A DNA stretch of 64,000 nucleotides, taken from Flavihumibacter cheonanensis. Its GTDB lineage: Bacteria; Bacteroidota; Bacteroidia; Chitinophagales; Chitinophagaceae. The DNA lies in NCBI RefSeq assembly GCF_022352215.1, contig NZ_JAKRWF010000003.1, positions 291,854 through 355,853 of the forward strand, in the 5' to 3' direction. Made by a program: the position numbers and the translations under genes. Positions 26,713-35,557 of this stretch are shown in pieces (the first letter of the stretch is position 1; every line of letters starts with the position of its first letter). The notes under the pieces are model-generated. The model made no database searches, was not told where the DNA came from, and was given only the letters and a program-made list of their open reading frames with translations.

Positions 26713-26761
26713 CCTCCTTTGCCTCCCGTCTCCTTTGTCTCCCTTCCATGCCCCTTCCCTA
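26713..26761 (-). repeat. Heptad repeat tract K (7 units) at the ABC exporter stop
   Basis: On the minus strand the units are TAGGGAA, GGGGCAT, GGAAGGG, AGACAAA, GGAGACG, GGAGGCA and AAGGAGG. The TAG stop of the exporter gene is the first triplet. It is inverted relative to tract J, with GGAGGCAAAGGAG and ACAAAGGAGAC in common. Confidence 0.7.
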
Positions 26762-28531
26762 CCCCTTCTCAAACTGCGACTCGTACAAACTGTGGTAATA
26801 GCCCTTTCGCTCCAACAGTTCCTCATGAGAACCAATTTCCCGGATCTCCCCTTTATCCAACACAATGATCTTATCCGCCTTTCGAATGGTACTCAGGCGG
26901 TGCGCAATTACTATTGCGGTACGTCCCGATATCAGGTTGTCGATCGCCTGCTGAATCAGTTGCTCACTTTCCGTATCCACGCTGGAAGTGGCTTCATCGA
27001 GGATCAAAATACTCGGATCATATAAAAGTGCCCGGATAAAGGACAGAATCTGCCGCTGACCTAAAGATAGCGTTGCCCCCCGCTCCATTACTTTATAATC
27101 ATAACCACCAGGCAGCGACTCAATAAATTCATGCACCCCGATCATTTTAGCAGCACGCTCAACCTGATCTCGACTGATGGCAGGATTACGAAGGGTTATG
27201 TTTTCAAGCACCGATCCGGAAAAAAGAAAAACATCCTGAAGCACCACACCGGTTTGCCGTCTTAATGCTTCCAACCGATATTCCTCCACAGCTACTCCAT
27301 CAATCTTAATACTGCCTTTATTTATGTGATACAAGCGGTTCAGAAGGCTTATGATTGATGTCTTGCCGCTACCGGTATGACCTACCAGTGCCACGGTTTC
27401 ACCGGGTTCCACCGTAAAATTCAAATCTTTCAAAACATATTGCTCATCCTTGTAAGCAAACCAGACATGGTCAAATTCTATTTTACCCGCTACCTTATCC
27501 GGTGCAAAGCTTCCTTCAGTTTGGATATAATCTTCATTGTCCAGCACCTTGAATACCCGTTCACTGGCCACCATGCCCATCTGCAACACATTGAACTTAT
27601 CCGCTATCACCCGAAGTGGACGAAAGAGCAGGTTCAAAAACAAAATAAACGAGATCATTTTACCTGCCATCTCAGCACCCTGCTCGGGTGGCAACTGCAA
27701 AGCATGACTCGCTGCCCACCAAACCAGCAATCCGGTAGAGACCGCCAGTACAATTTCAACCACCGGGAAAAAGACAGAATAGGCAAAAATCGCATTGATA
27801 TTAGCGTTCCGGTGTTCCTTATTGATCTTTTTAAACTTATTAAACTCCCTATCCTCTGCCGCAAAAGTCTGCACCACCTGGATCCCCGTCAAATGCTCCT
27901 GCACAAAGGCATTCAGCGCAGCTACTGCATTTCGCACCCGGATAAAAGACCGGTTTACACTCTCCTTAAAAATATAGGTTGCCAGAATCAGGAAAGGGAA
28001 AGGTGCCAGGCTGATCAGGGCCAGTTTCCAGTCGACCCAAAACATTACGAACAAAATCGATAAAATGGATAGAAAATCTGCAATAATGGGAATCAATCCG
28101 TCTGAAAAAACTTCATTCACCGATTCAATATCATTGATCGTTCTGGTGGTAAGTGTACCAATGGGCGTAGCGTCAAATTGGGAGAGATTCAATCCCACTA
28201 CTTTATTAAACACACGCACCCGCAGGTTTTTTACCACGGTTTGTCCAAGCCAGGAGGTAGTGAATGTAAAAAAGAAACGGAACAAGGTCTCTATTAGGAG
28301 CAGTCCGAATTGAATCAAGGTGATTCGGATTACCCAATCGAGCATCCCGTTCCGTATGTAATTATTTACCGTGATCTGGATCAGCCAGGGTCTTACCGGT
28401 GTCAGCAGGGCCAGCAAAATAGCCAGGCCCAGTGATAACATCACTTTTTTCCGATAAGGTGCGGCTAGGCTGAATACCCTTCTTAATAATGTCCAATCAA
28501 ATATCTTCTTATTGCCAGAGGTCGATGACAT
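26759..28531 (-). CDS. ABC exporter, MsbA/MDR type (TM-NBD half transporter)
   Basis: A 590-residue half-transporter. Six membrane helices occupy about residues 20-320. The nucleotide-binding domain has Walker A GHTGSGKTSI, the signature LSLGQRQ, Walker B ILILDEATSSVD and the H-loop IVIAHRLSTI. It works as a dimer that exports lipids or drugs. The bacteroidete relatives are called multidrug or lipid A exporters, but the substrate cannot be read here. A -7 box just before the ATG overlaps the end of the upstream gene. The stop codon lies in a heptad repeat tract. Confidence 0.92.
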   Translation of the reverse strand: MSSTSGNKKIFDWTLLRRVFSLAAPYRKKVMLSLGLAILLALLTPVRPWLIQITVNNYIRNGMLDWVIRITLIQFGLLLIETLFRFFFTFTTSWLGQTVVKNLRVRVFNKVVGLNLSQFDATPIGTLTTRTINDIESVNEVFSDGLIPIIADFLSILSILFVMFWVDWKLALISLAPFPFLILATYIFKESVNRSFIRVRNAVAALNAFVQEHLTGIQVVQTFAAEDREFNKFKKINKEHRNANINAIFAYSVFFPVVEIVLAVSTGLLVWWAASHALQLPPEQGAEMAGKMISFILFLNLLFRPLRVIADKFNVLQMGMVASERVFKVLDNEDYIQTEGSFAPDKVAGKIEFDHVWFAYKDEQYVLKDLNFTVEPGETVALVGHTGSGKTSIISLLNRLYHINKGSIKIDGVAVEEYRLEALRRQTGVVLQDVFLFSGSVLENITLRNPAISRDQVERAAKMIGVHEFIESLPGGYDYKVMERGATLSLGQRQILSFIRALLYDPSILILDEATSSVDTESEQLIQQAIDNLISGRTAIVIAHRLSTIRKADKIIVLDKGEIREIGSHEELLERKGYYHSLYESQFEKG

Positions 28532-28535
28532 GGCG

Positions 28536-28543
28536 CAAAGATA
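28536..28543 (-). promoter_or_regulatory. -7 box (TATCTTTG), near-leaderless promoter of the ABC exporter
   Basis: Exact TAnnTTTG followed by CGCC and the ATG at 28531, with four bases between box and start codon. The same TTTGCGCCATG string precedes the gene at 2991. It lies in the 12-bp gap after the upstream gene's stop. Confidence 0.55.
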
Positions 28544-30769
28544 TTACTCTTCCTCTTCTACCCCTCTGTAGGCTTTGATAAAGATCGCACCCAGGTTTTT
28601 ATAGGGTGGGATATAATCATCAAAGCGCTCTTTTGCCTCACCTGTGAAAAGCTTGCCAAGCTCCATCCACATGGGCATCCATTCAATTGCAGCCCCATTT
28701 CTCAGGGATGTATTAATTGAATTCAATATTGGTTCATTTACTGCCCTTGTGCCAATTTGCTTGGAAGATATGATATGGGCATCCGGACTAATGGTCAGCA
28801 CATCATTCAGGTTATTATACCCTCCACAGGATCCAAGCACCACAATTCGGGCACTGGGAGTAATCTGGTTAAGGGATGACTTCACATGGTAACTATGTCC
28901 ACGGTGGATATATACAGTTGGATACAACTGATTTTGGTCCAGGTATTCCTGCAATTTGGCCTGGGCTTTGGCATCCGGATCATCTAATCCGTACAGTGGT
29001 TTGTTCGCAAAGATCCATACCGGCTTCCCTTTGGTGGATTTGATGGTTACAAAATCTTTGTTTTCGGTAACCGCCCAATCAGGTTTGCCCTTAAACAGTG
29101 TCATGAAATTTGCGAAGGAAACCTGACCATCCTTATCATCATCGCCGTAGAAAAAGACCTGCTGTATGACCCGCCCGGCAGAGTCGGCCAGCCGTTCAAA
29201 TGGCACCGTGTATACCGGAGGTATGCCCAGGGCTTTTGATAAATCGACTTTCGAAGTAGTATCCGCCGATTCAAACAAGGTTTTTTCGATCTGGTAAATC
29301 TTCTGTCCATTCAGATCACCGTTCTGTACATTGCGTTCATAGTTCAGACGGGCCTCTTCCAGCATATTGGCGGCCAATACCTTATTCTTTTCAAAAATGC
29401 TGGAATAAGCGTCTGCTACATCCACCGCATCCTCTACACTATTGATGTTGGTGGTTTTTTCCAGGCCAAACATGAACGACTTCATCAGAACGGTTGCATT
29501 GGAATCCGGCATTAGTTTAAGCAGGGTGTCCAATTCATTATATGCTGCTGCCATTTTGATGAACTTCCTGAAATAGTCAAAATTCATACTCATGAACAGA
29601 CTATCGGTGGGGGTTCCTTTCAATTTGGTAATGATCCTTTTGAAAACACCCCGGTAGCTGGAGGTGTAAATTTCATCTTCGCCCAATACACAGAGATAAT
29701 AGAGTTCCTGAGGACTCAGGGGTTCAATCACTTTAAAGCGAACGGGGTCAGGGGAATTATGCAACCCATTGATCTGGCTGATGAAATACTGGCGGGCCTT
29801 GTTATCCATTCGTTCGAGCAGGGCTTTCCGCTCCATCGGGGTATCCTTCTGCAGCATCCGTTCTGTGTGGCTGAGGCGTGTTTTCACCATCAGTCGATAA
29901 TATTCAAGGTCGTTGTCTTTTACCTTATCCACCTCTTCAAAAGACATTTTACCGCGGTAAATTTCATCTATGAAGGGAAAATACAATTGCCCACTGCGAC
30001 TTGAAGCCATTTCGGCAATTACTTTCACCACCGGATCAGGGTGAATGCGGATATACCTGGCCAACGCATCATTAGAAGCTGCATAATCATAGACCTTACG
30101 AGGATCACGGCGAGCTTCGGCAGCTATCAGGCTATCCCGCTTCGGATAAGCAAAATTGGTTTTCAGGAAAGGCATGGTGCGCTCAGGATATAACTGCAGG
30201 TATTTGATCTGCAGGATATCCTTACTGGCTTTTACCCCGATATTTTCTGGGTAAGTAAAACAATCCACAATGATTTTACCAACCCAGTAATGCGATTTGG
30301 CAACAACGGGGTCAATACCCTTGTTTTTTTTATCCAACACCATTGCTTCGCTGAAATGCTCCACCATTTGGGGAGCCAGAGCAGGCTGGATCTGACGGGC
30401 ACGGGCACCCGAACCAAAGTTCCTGGCAAGGATTTCCAGCCCTTTTAAATATTTAATTTTTTCATTATCCTTTAGCAGGGAATCCAGCTCAACTGATTTC
30501 TGGATGGCATCCAGTTGATCCACCATCGCGTACCGAACAGCGGTATTGATGGTTTCATCCTTACTCAACGGAATATAGCCTTTCACATAGGAGCCCGGCT
30601 GCTGAAAGAGTTTCTTTTGTTCTTTATCGATGTTTTCATGAAAGATCACACGGCTGCGCTCCACCGGATAGGTAGCAACCGGCATGGCCTGAAAGCCGGA
30701 TGCCGAGGTCTGTGCGATCGAACCCAGACTGGCAAAAACCAGGCTGGAAAAGGGTATCAGTTTGTTCAT
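28544..30769 (-). CDS. Large secreted protein with possible clan-CD protease-like C-terminus
   Basis: About 741 residues with a signal peptide (KLIPFSSLVFASLGSIAQ). Most of the chain is helical and unrecognised. Around residue 540 is an EF-hand-like loop (YGDDDKDGQVSFANFM). Near residues 622-650 VYIHRGHSYHV is followed by ARIVVLGSCGGYNN: a hydrophobic strand, His-x-Gly-His, a second hydrophobic strand and Ser-Cys-Gly-Gly. This order is that of CHAT, caspase and gingipain folds, but the spacing is short, so the idea is tentative. The open frame reaches 30814; the ATG at 30769 is chosen because a -7 box lies at 30788-30795. Confidence 0.7.
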   Translation of the reverse strand: MNKLIPFSSLVFASLGSIAQTSASGFQAMPVATYPVERSRVIFHENIDKEQKKLFQQPGSYVKGYIPLSKDETINTAVRYAMVDQLDAIQKSVELDSLLKDNEKIKYLKGLEILARNFGSGARARQIQPALAPQMVEHFSEAMVLDKKNKGIDPVVAKSHYWVGKIIVDCFTYPENIGVKASKDILQIKYLQLYPERTMPFLKTNFAYPKRDSLIAAEARRDPRKVYDYAASNDALARYIRIHPDPVVKVIAEMASSRSGQLYFPFIDEIYRGKMSFEEVDKVKDNDLEYYRLMVKTRLSHTERMLQKDTPMERKALLERMDNKARQYFISQINGLHNSPDPVRFKVIEPLSPQELYYLCVLGEDEIYTSSYRGVFKRIITKLKGTPTDSLFMSMNFDYFRKFIKMAAAYNELDTLLKLMPDSNATVLMKSFMFGLEKTTNINSVEDAVDVADAYSSIFEKNKVLAANMLEEARLNYERNVQNGDLNGQKIYQIEKTLFESADTTSKVDLSKALGIPPVYTVPFERLADSAGRVIQQVFFYGDDDKDGQVSFANFMTLFKGKPDWAVTENKDFVTIKSTKGKPVWIFANKPLYGLDDPDAKAQAKLQEYLDQNQLYPTVYIHRGHSYHVKSSLNQITPSARIVVLGSCGGYNNLNDVLTISPDAHIISSKQIGTRAVNEPILNSINTSLRNGAAIEWMPMWMELGKLFTGEAKERFDDYIPPYKNLGAIFIKAYRGVEEEE

Positions 30770-30787
30770 AGATAGGAGCCTTGGATT

Positions 30788-30795
30788 CAAATTTA
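30788..30795 (-). promoter_or_regulatory. -7 box (TAAATTTG) of the large secreted protein gene
   Basis: Exact TAnnTTTG on the minus strand, 18 bases before the ATG at 30769. It excludes the longer frame from 30814. Confidence 0.5.
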
Positions 30796-30889
30796 CACAA
30801 TGCAACACCTGCATAACGTTTCAGTAACACTAAAATTGCCCTTAACAATTTCATAATCGGCTGAAAATTGGCTGCTTAGCGGCCAGGGT

Positions 30890-30897
30890 TAACTTTG
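30890..30897 (+). promoter_or_regulatory. -7 box (TAACTTTG) of the two-component operon
   Basis: Exact TAnnTTTG, 16 bases before the response-regulator ATG. A TTG at 30868-30870 lies 19 bp upstream and fits the -33 element of the bacteroidete housekeeping promoter. Confidence 0.6.
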
Positions 30898-30913
30898 CGT
30901 AAACAAATCGTTA

Positions 30914-31600
30914 ATGGATAACAGGGATAAAAAGATACTTATTGCCGATGACGAACCGGATATTTTAGAAATAATCCAGTACAATCTGCAGGCGGAAGGA
31001 TACACGGTTTATACCGCCAAAGACGGTGATGAAGCCCTGATGAGAGCCAAACAGATCAAACCGGACCTGATTATTCTGGACATAATGATGCCCAAAAAGA
31101 ATGGGGTTGAAGTCTGTGAGTTATTGAGAGCCCAGCCCGCCTACAAGGATACCCTTATTATTTTTCTTACCGCCCTGAGTGATGAATCCTCCCAATTAAA
31201 AGGACTCGACACGGGTGCTGATGATTATATCAGTAAGCCAATTAGCCCAAAACTACTTACAAGCCGGGTGAATGCTCTTTTTCGCAGGGTTACCAAAAAG
31301 GAAGAAGCCGGAACCGGTGTGCTGATGATAGACAACCTGGTGATCGATCCGGTTAAATTTGTGGTAATGGTGGACGACAAGGAGATTACCCTCGCCAAAA
31401 AAGAATTTGAGTTATTATATTTACTCGCTTCCCGTCCCGGTCGGGTATTCCTTCGCAACGAAATCCTGAACCAGGTTTGGGGCAATGAAGTGATCGTAGG
31501 AGATCGCACCATTGATGTTCATATTCGTAAAATCCGGCAAAAACTGGGATTAGATTGTATTACCACCGTGAAAGGGGTTGGATACAAGTTTGATTTATGA
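30914..31600 (+). CDS. Response regulator, OmpR/PhoB family
   Basis: A 228-residue regulator. The receiver domain has the acidic pair in ILIADDEPD, the phospho-acceptor Asp56 in LIILDIMMP, Thr in IFLTALSD and Lys108 in YISKPISP. The winged-helix effector domain starts at about residue 130 and contains FELLYLLASRPGRVFLRNEIL and RTIDVHIRKIRQKLG. It overlaps the histidine kinase gene by 4 bp. In Bacteroidota this architecture paired with a short kinase is typically annotated PhoB/PhoR-like, and the porin and Pit genes lie about 8 kb away. That link is inferred. Confidence 0.93.
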   Translation: MDNRDKKILIADDEPDILEIIQYNLQAEGYTVYTAKDGDEALMRAKQIKPDLIILDIMMPKKNGVEVCELLRAQPAYKDTLIIFLTALSDESSQLKGLDTGADDYISKPISPKLLTSRVNALFRRVTKKEEAGTGVLMIDNLVIDPVKFVVMVDDKEITLAKKEFELLYLLASRPGRVFLRNEILNQVWGNEVIVGDRTIDVHIRKIRQKLGLDCITTVKGVGYKFDL

Positions 31601-32652
31601 TCCAATTCAAAAATTTATCTCCGAGGCAGGTAAGTGCTGTGCTGGCATTTGCCATATCGGCATTGGTGGGACTAGCTAATTTTATACTGGTAGACGACTG
31701 GCTCATCGCCCTCGCCTCCTTTGCGGTTTTATTTCTGGTTGCCTACCTCCTCATATTTTATTTTTTGCAGCAATTCATCTATCGCCGGATCAAGCTGATT
31801 TATAAGTTCATTTACCAGACCAAGGCAACCAAAAGAGAGGAGTTTTACAACAAATACATTATACCCCAGAAAAGTATTGATGAGGTAAAGGAAGACGTTG
31901 AGAAATGGGCAGTACAGCGGCAGGGAGAGATCGAGGTGTTACGAAAGAATGAAGCATTTCGAAAAGAGTTTCTGCAGAACCTGGCGCATGAATTCAAGAC
32001 GCCGATTTTCGCTATACAGGGATATATTGATACGCTACTTGGGGGCGCAATGGAAAACCCGGATGTTCGGAAACGTTTCCTGGAAAATACCAGCCGAAAT
32101 GTTGATCGCCTGGTAAACCTCATGAATGACCTGGATGAAATTTCAAGACTTGAAAGTGGTGAACAGGTATTATACAAACAGTACTTTGTGGTGCAGGACC
32201 TGATCCGTGAAGTGATTGAATCCCTTTCCATCAAACTGAGTCAAAAGGAGATTTCAGCTTCCATTAAAAAAGGATGTGAGGCGCCGGTTTACGTTTTTGC
32301 AGACAAGGAGAGAATCCGTCAGGTTATGATTAACCTGATATCCAATGCCACCAAATACGGTAAGGCAGGCGGTAGTATTGTGATCAGTGTGTACAATACG
32401 GATGAGTTCAAGGTATTGGTGGAAGTTAGTGATGACGGAATAGGCATTGAAGAAGCGCATTTACCCCGCATATTTGAACGTTTTTATCGTACGGACAAAG
32501 CCCGCAGCCGCGACAAAGGCGGCACCGGACTGGGCCTTGCCATTTGCAAACATATCATCGAAGCACACGGTGAATCTATGCACGTACGCAGTAAACCGGA
32601 TGTAGGAACAACGATTGGATTCACACTATCTTCTACGAGGGGCGAGGGATAA
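31597..32652 (+). CDS. Sensor histidine kinase, PhoR-like
   Basis: A 351-residue kinase. Two adjacent membrane helices (residues 13-32 and 36-58) are joined by a very short loop, so there is no periplasmic sensor domain. The H-box FLQNLAHEFKTPIFAI carries the phosphorylated His131. The N-box is MINLISNATKYG, G1 is VSDDGIGIEEAHL, the F-box is IFERFYR and G2 is GGTGLGLAICK. This short form without a PAS domain is the common PhoR type of this phylum. It is translationally coupled to the regulator gene. Confidence 0.93.
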   Translation: MIQFKNLSPRQVSAVLAFAISALVGLANFILVDDWLIALASFAVLFLVAYLLIFYFLQQFIYRRIKLIYKFIYQTKATKREEFYNKYIIPQKSIDEVKEDVEKWAVQRQGEIEVLRKNEAFRKEFLQNLAHEFKTPIFAIQGYIDTLLGGAMENPDVRKRFLENTSRNVDRLVNLMNDLDEISRLESGEQVLYKQYFVVQDLIREVIESLSIKLSQKEISASIKKGCEAPVYVFADKERIRQVMINLISNATKYGKAGGSIVISVYNTDEFKVLVEVSDDGIGIEEAHLPRIFERFYRTDKARSRDKGGTGLGLAICKHIIEAHGESMHVRSKPDVGTTIGFTLSSTRGEG

Positions 32653-32660
32653 AATAAAAA

Positions 32661-32686
32661 CTGCCCTACGCTACAGCGTAAGGCAG
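32661..32686 (-). terminator. Terminator after the EEP-family hydrolase gene
   Basis: CTGCC plus TACGCT pairs with AGCGTA plus GGCAG with one mismatch. On the minus strand it is followed by TTTTTATTTTA. It is 20 bp after the stop of the convergent gene and may also end the kinase transcript. Confidence 0.75.
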
Positions 32687-32706
32687 CAAAGAAAAATCGG
32701 TGGAAA

Positions 32707-33543
32707 TTAATAGCTCAGTTCTGCTAAAACCGGGTAGTGATCAGATGGAAATTTCCCATGGTAGGTATCTGTCAGGATTCCGTACCGCATTACCTTAAAC
32801 GGCTTGCTAATAAAGATATGATCTATAATATCCTTTGATTTGGGAAAAGGACGGAAGCTGTTAAAGCTACCATTGTTTACATAGGGGTCCTTGGCCAGGG
32901 TATAGGTATCTTTCAGATTTGAACTGTTTTGAATCTGTAAATACCAGTCGGATTGGTGATTTCCGTTAAAATCGCCCATCAAAACGACCAGATTTTTTCC
33001 GGCAATAGCCTGGATTTTCTTTAAGATCAGTTTGCTGCTTTCAGTTCTTGCAACTACTCCCTGGTGATCATAGTGGACATTAAACACATAAAATATTTTC
33101 TTCGCTTTTTTATCTTCCAATTTAAGCCAGGTACAGATCCGATTGTGTTTGGCATCCCAACCCCAGCCGGGTGCATCCGGTTTTTCAGATAACCAGAAGT
33201 CACCACTGTCTTTTGCCAGAAAACGATCTTTTTTGTAAAAAATAGCAGAGTGCTCGCCCTTTGTTTTGGCATCATCCCGGCCGACACCATAAAAAGCATA
33301 ACCCGGAAGCGAACTTTGTAAATCATCCAACTGGTGGCGTAATCCTTCCTGTGTACCAACAATGTCAAATTGGTGAAAGCGAATGAGGGCTGCACAAACA
33401 GGTGCTCGATCAACCCAAAGGTTGCCAGTATCATTCTGATTTGCATAACGAATATTGAAGCTACCAGTAACCAGGTTTTGCGCCTGCAGAAAAGAGCCGT
33501 TTAGCAGCATCAAGAGCAAAACCACTAATCTTGTTTTTTTCAT
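32707..33543 (-). CDS. Secreted endonuclease/exonuclease/phosphatase (EEP) family protein
   Basis: A 278-residue enzyme with a signal peptide (LVVLLLMLLNGSFLQAQ). EEP signatures are SFNIRYANQND (metal site Asn), GTQEGLRHQ (metal-binding Glu), VLMGDFNGN (catalytic Asp and Asn) and PSDHYPVLAEL (Asp-His pair). Members cleave phosphodiesters or phosphate esters using magnesium. A secreted form could release phosphate or nucleotides from organic matter, which would suit the neighbouring phosphate-type genes, but the substrate is not shown. A possible -7 box (TAACTTTA) is at 33565-33572. Confidence 0.88.
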   Translation of the reverse strand: MKKTRLVVLLLMLLNGSFLQAQNLVTGSFNIRYANQNDTGNLWVDRAPVCAALIRFHQFDIVGTQEGLRHQLDDLQSSLPGYAFYGVGRDDAKTKGEHSAIFYKKDRFLAKDSGDFWLSEKPDAPGWGWDAKHNRICTWLKLEDKKAKKIFYVFNVHYDHQGVVARTESSKLILKKIQAIAGKNLVVLMGDFNGNHQSDWYLQIQNSSNLKDTYTLAKDPYVNNGSFNSFRPFPKSKDIIDHIFISKPFKVMRYGILTDTYHGKFPSDHYPVLAELSY

Positions 33544-33653
33544 GTTGTTCTGTTTATTGCCTGCTAAAGTTATTTCGTATTTAATAGTATTAAGCAGGAA
33601 TCCGGCTGATTTCGGAAATTGAAGTTAGCAGATTATTCATTGATAATTGCGAC

Positions 33654-34922
33654 TCAGGATGCCGGGGCCACTTCCCCTTTATTAAATTTATTTCTGAAAT
33701 AAAACATTGAAGCAGCAGTTGCTATCAATCCTATAATTCCTGTTACAAGAACCAGTTCCTGGTAAAAATTCAACCAGGACAACTGAATATTAAATACTGA
33801 TTTGCTCAGCAAAACAGTGACACTTCCCAAGTAACCAAATGAATCTGACAGGTAAATAAGAAATCCAACGTTGCCGGTTACACGAAAACTGGCAATCAAA
33901 CGATCAAATAAAATACTGTTGAATGGAATATACACAAGATACAAGCCTAACCCTACCCCTAACATCCAGTAAAATGTGGTTGCAGCCTGCTGCCTATAAG
34001 CAATGGTAATCAGCAGGCTTAATAAAAAACCGACCCCCATAATCCAATGGGTAAGCATCAACGCTTTGAAGTTTTTTTTAACCAGCACCATGGAAGCGAT
34101 CAGAATCAGTAAAACTAGAGTGATAATCGTTTCGGTTTGAGCAAAGACACTTAGGTTAAATTGATCCCCTGAATCGCGCCACATATCTGCCATAAAGCTG
34201 TCTCGCACTTCTCTTAGAATAGTCACCAATGAATATACCAGTACCAGTAAAAACAAACCTGGGCCGTAGGTTTTAACCAGTAGCATACGCTGACTACCGG
34301 TCATGGGCAATCGCACCGTACGATGCCGGATATCCTCTTTGGATGGGGGTGGAATTTTTTCCATCAGTACCACAAAAAAAATCAATGGCAGGGCAAAAAT
34401 GGCACCAGTGGTAAAAGGCATCCAGTATTCCGAAACACCGAGCTGTTCCATCACAAAGGAAGCAACGGATTTGGCAAGCCCTGATCCGAAAATAAAACTG
34501 ACCGCAAGTGCCGCACTGATAAAATCAGTCATACGCCGGCCTTCTACATAGGAGAATACAATACCCCAAAGCATCCCAAGCGGAAAGCCACTAAAAAAAA
34601 GACAGGGCCAGTTATAAGGGGCGGGGATCAGTCCGAATGCCAGCCAGGAAAGCCAGGCAACACCGGCGAGGATCAGAATCAGTCTGCCCCTCCCCATTCT
34701 TTTCATAGAAGCGATGAACTTGATACCATAAAATTTACTAGCCATATAGCCAGCAACCTGGGTAATGACCAGGATAATTTTATAATCGAGTCCGGCCAGG
34801 CTAAACCCTTCAAAAGCTGCCACATTAAATGCCTTCCGAAAGGCAAACAGGCTGGAATAGAGGCAAAAAGCAATCAGTGCCGCATAAAAAGCGCTTAACC
34901 AGTCTTTTTTGGTGAACATCAC
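33654..34922 (-). CDS. MFS-type transporter, DUF5690 family
   Basis: A 422-residue protein with about twelve membrane helices. MFTKKDWLSAFYAALIAFCLYSSLFAFRK (in two parts, MFTKKDWLSAFYAAL and FCLYSSLFAFRK) and YKIILVITQVAGYMASKFYGI at the N-terminus, then FPLGMLWGIVFSYVEGRRMTD, are characteristic of the DUF5690 group of MFS-like proteins common in Bacteroidota. The substrate is unknown. It stands alone between a hydrolase gene and a lipoprotein gene, and a hairpin lies upstream of its start. Confidence 0.82.
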   Translation of the reverse strand: MMFTKKDWLSAFYAALIAFCLYSSLFAFRKAFNVAAFEGFSLAGLDYKIILVITQVAGYMASKFYGIKFIASMKRMGRGRLILILAGVAWLSWLAFGLIPAPYNWPCLFFSGFPLGMLWGIVFSYVEGRRMTDFISAALAVSFIFGSGLAKSVASFVMEQLGVSEYWMPFTTGAIFALPLIFFVVLMEKIPPPSKEDIRHRTVRLPMTGSQRMLLVKTYGPGLFLLVLVYSLVTILREVRDSFMADMWRDSGDQFNLSVFAQTETIITLVLLILIASMVLVKKNFKALMLTHWIMGVGFLLSLLITIAYRQQAATTFYWMLGVGLGLYLVYIPFNSILFDRLIASFRVTGNVGFLIYLSDSFGYLGSVTVLLSKSVFNIQLSWLNFYQELVLVTGIIGLIATAASMFYFRNKFNKGEVAPAS

Positions 34923-34933
34923 TCAATATACAA

Positions 34934-34961
34934 AACCCGGACTATAGAAATAGTCCGGGTT
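34934..34961 (-). terminator. 12-bp perfect hairpin between the lipoprotein and DUF5690 genes
   Basis: AACCCGGACTAT pairs perfectly with ATAGTCCGGGTT around a 4-nt loop. The minus strand continues with TTG after the stem, giving a short U-run. It is 112 bp after the lipoprotein stop and 11 bp before the DUF5690 start, so it may act as a terminator or attenuator. Confidence 0.6.
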
Positions 34962-35073
34962 CTAAACTGCATGAGAAAATCTTGCTGCTATTGAAAACAC
35001 AACAACTGAGACACAAATCTCAGGTTCTCTTATTACCGAATTATGAAGGGGAGGTTAAGTAAACGTCAGTTTA

Positions 35074-35493
35074 CTAAGGAGCAATCGCTTCATTTCTCCA
35101 GGTCGCTAACTGTTGCCGGTTTTCGCCCGACATCGGGAAATGATATAGCCGGGCATTTTTGATGTACCTGAAATGGGGGATTTTACAATCCAGGTTGAAG
35201 TATACGGTATTGTAGATTGCACCATCTACAAAGCAATAAATTTTACCCTGCCGGGTGCAGCTAACAGGTGCGATGGTGTCATAACGCAAATCGTTGATCA
35301 AACCACTGATTTTTGAATTATCTGAATTAATAAGATAGGTATAAAAACGATCTTCATCTTCCTTATCATAAAACAATACCTGTATACTATCAACAGCAGC
35401 CATTTGTGGAAACTGGCTATCTCCTATGGCTTTTTTATTTTCAGCGCAAGAAAAAAATGTAACCAGTAACCCGAAGAAAAGAAGGTATCTCAT
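35074..35493 (-). CDS. Putative lipoprotein of unknown function
   Basis: A 139-residue protein with a lipoprotein signal: FFGLLVTFFSCAENKK, in which Cys follows a hydrophobic helix and would be acylated. The mature part contains IQVLFYDKEDEDRFYTYLIN and GKIYCFVDGAIYNTVYFNLDCK. It has two further Cys residues in strand-like context. I do not recognise a family. A terminator separates it from the beta-helix lipoprotein gene upstream. Confidence 0.65.
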   Translation of the reverse strand: MRYLLFFGLLVTFFSCAENKKAIGDSQFPQMAAVDSIQVLFYDKEDEDRFYTYLINSDNSKISGLINDLRYDTIAPVSCTRQGKIYCFVDGAIYNTVYFNLDCKIPHFRYIKNARLYHFPMSGENRQQLATWRNEAIAP

Positions 35494-35507
35494 TTGTCCA
35501 AAAATAA

Positions 35508-35541
35508 ATTGCCGCTTTGCGATTTATCACAAAGCGGCAAT
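35508..35541 (-). terminator. Terminator of the TonB-receptor/lipoprotein operon
   Basis: ATTGCCGCTTTG pairs perfectly with CAAAGCGGCAAT (12 bp) around a 10-nt loop and is followed on the minus strand by a T-rich TTATTTTTG. It lies 16 bp after the stop of the beta-helix lipoprotein gene. Confidence 0.85.
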
Positions 35542-35557
35542 AAGAGTTTAGGAATTA

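Larger units (their letters stand above)
26321..26758. other. 438-bp intergenic region upstream of the atp operon
   Basis: No credible gene. The right part of the atp promoter region is filled by heptad tract J (26352-26456) and the far end by the inverted tract K (26713-26761). The centre (26460-26690) is A/T-rich and shows no recognised gene. The atpI/atpZ genes that often precede atpB are not here. Confidence 0.7.

Noticed and set aside
26626-26865. 79-codon frame on the minus strand beside the ABC exporter
   Set aside because: It overlaps the exporter's 3' end in another frame and the R/G/E-rich part comes from heptad tract K; no protein-like pattern.
30813-30850. Possible third Pho-like array between the large secreted protein and the response regulator
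   Set aside because: Only two TAAC cores (in CATAACG and AGTAACA) are 11 bp apart; the next one is out of phase, so it is too weak to list as a site.
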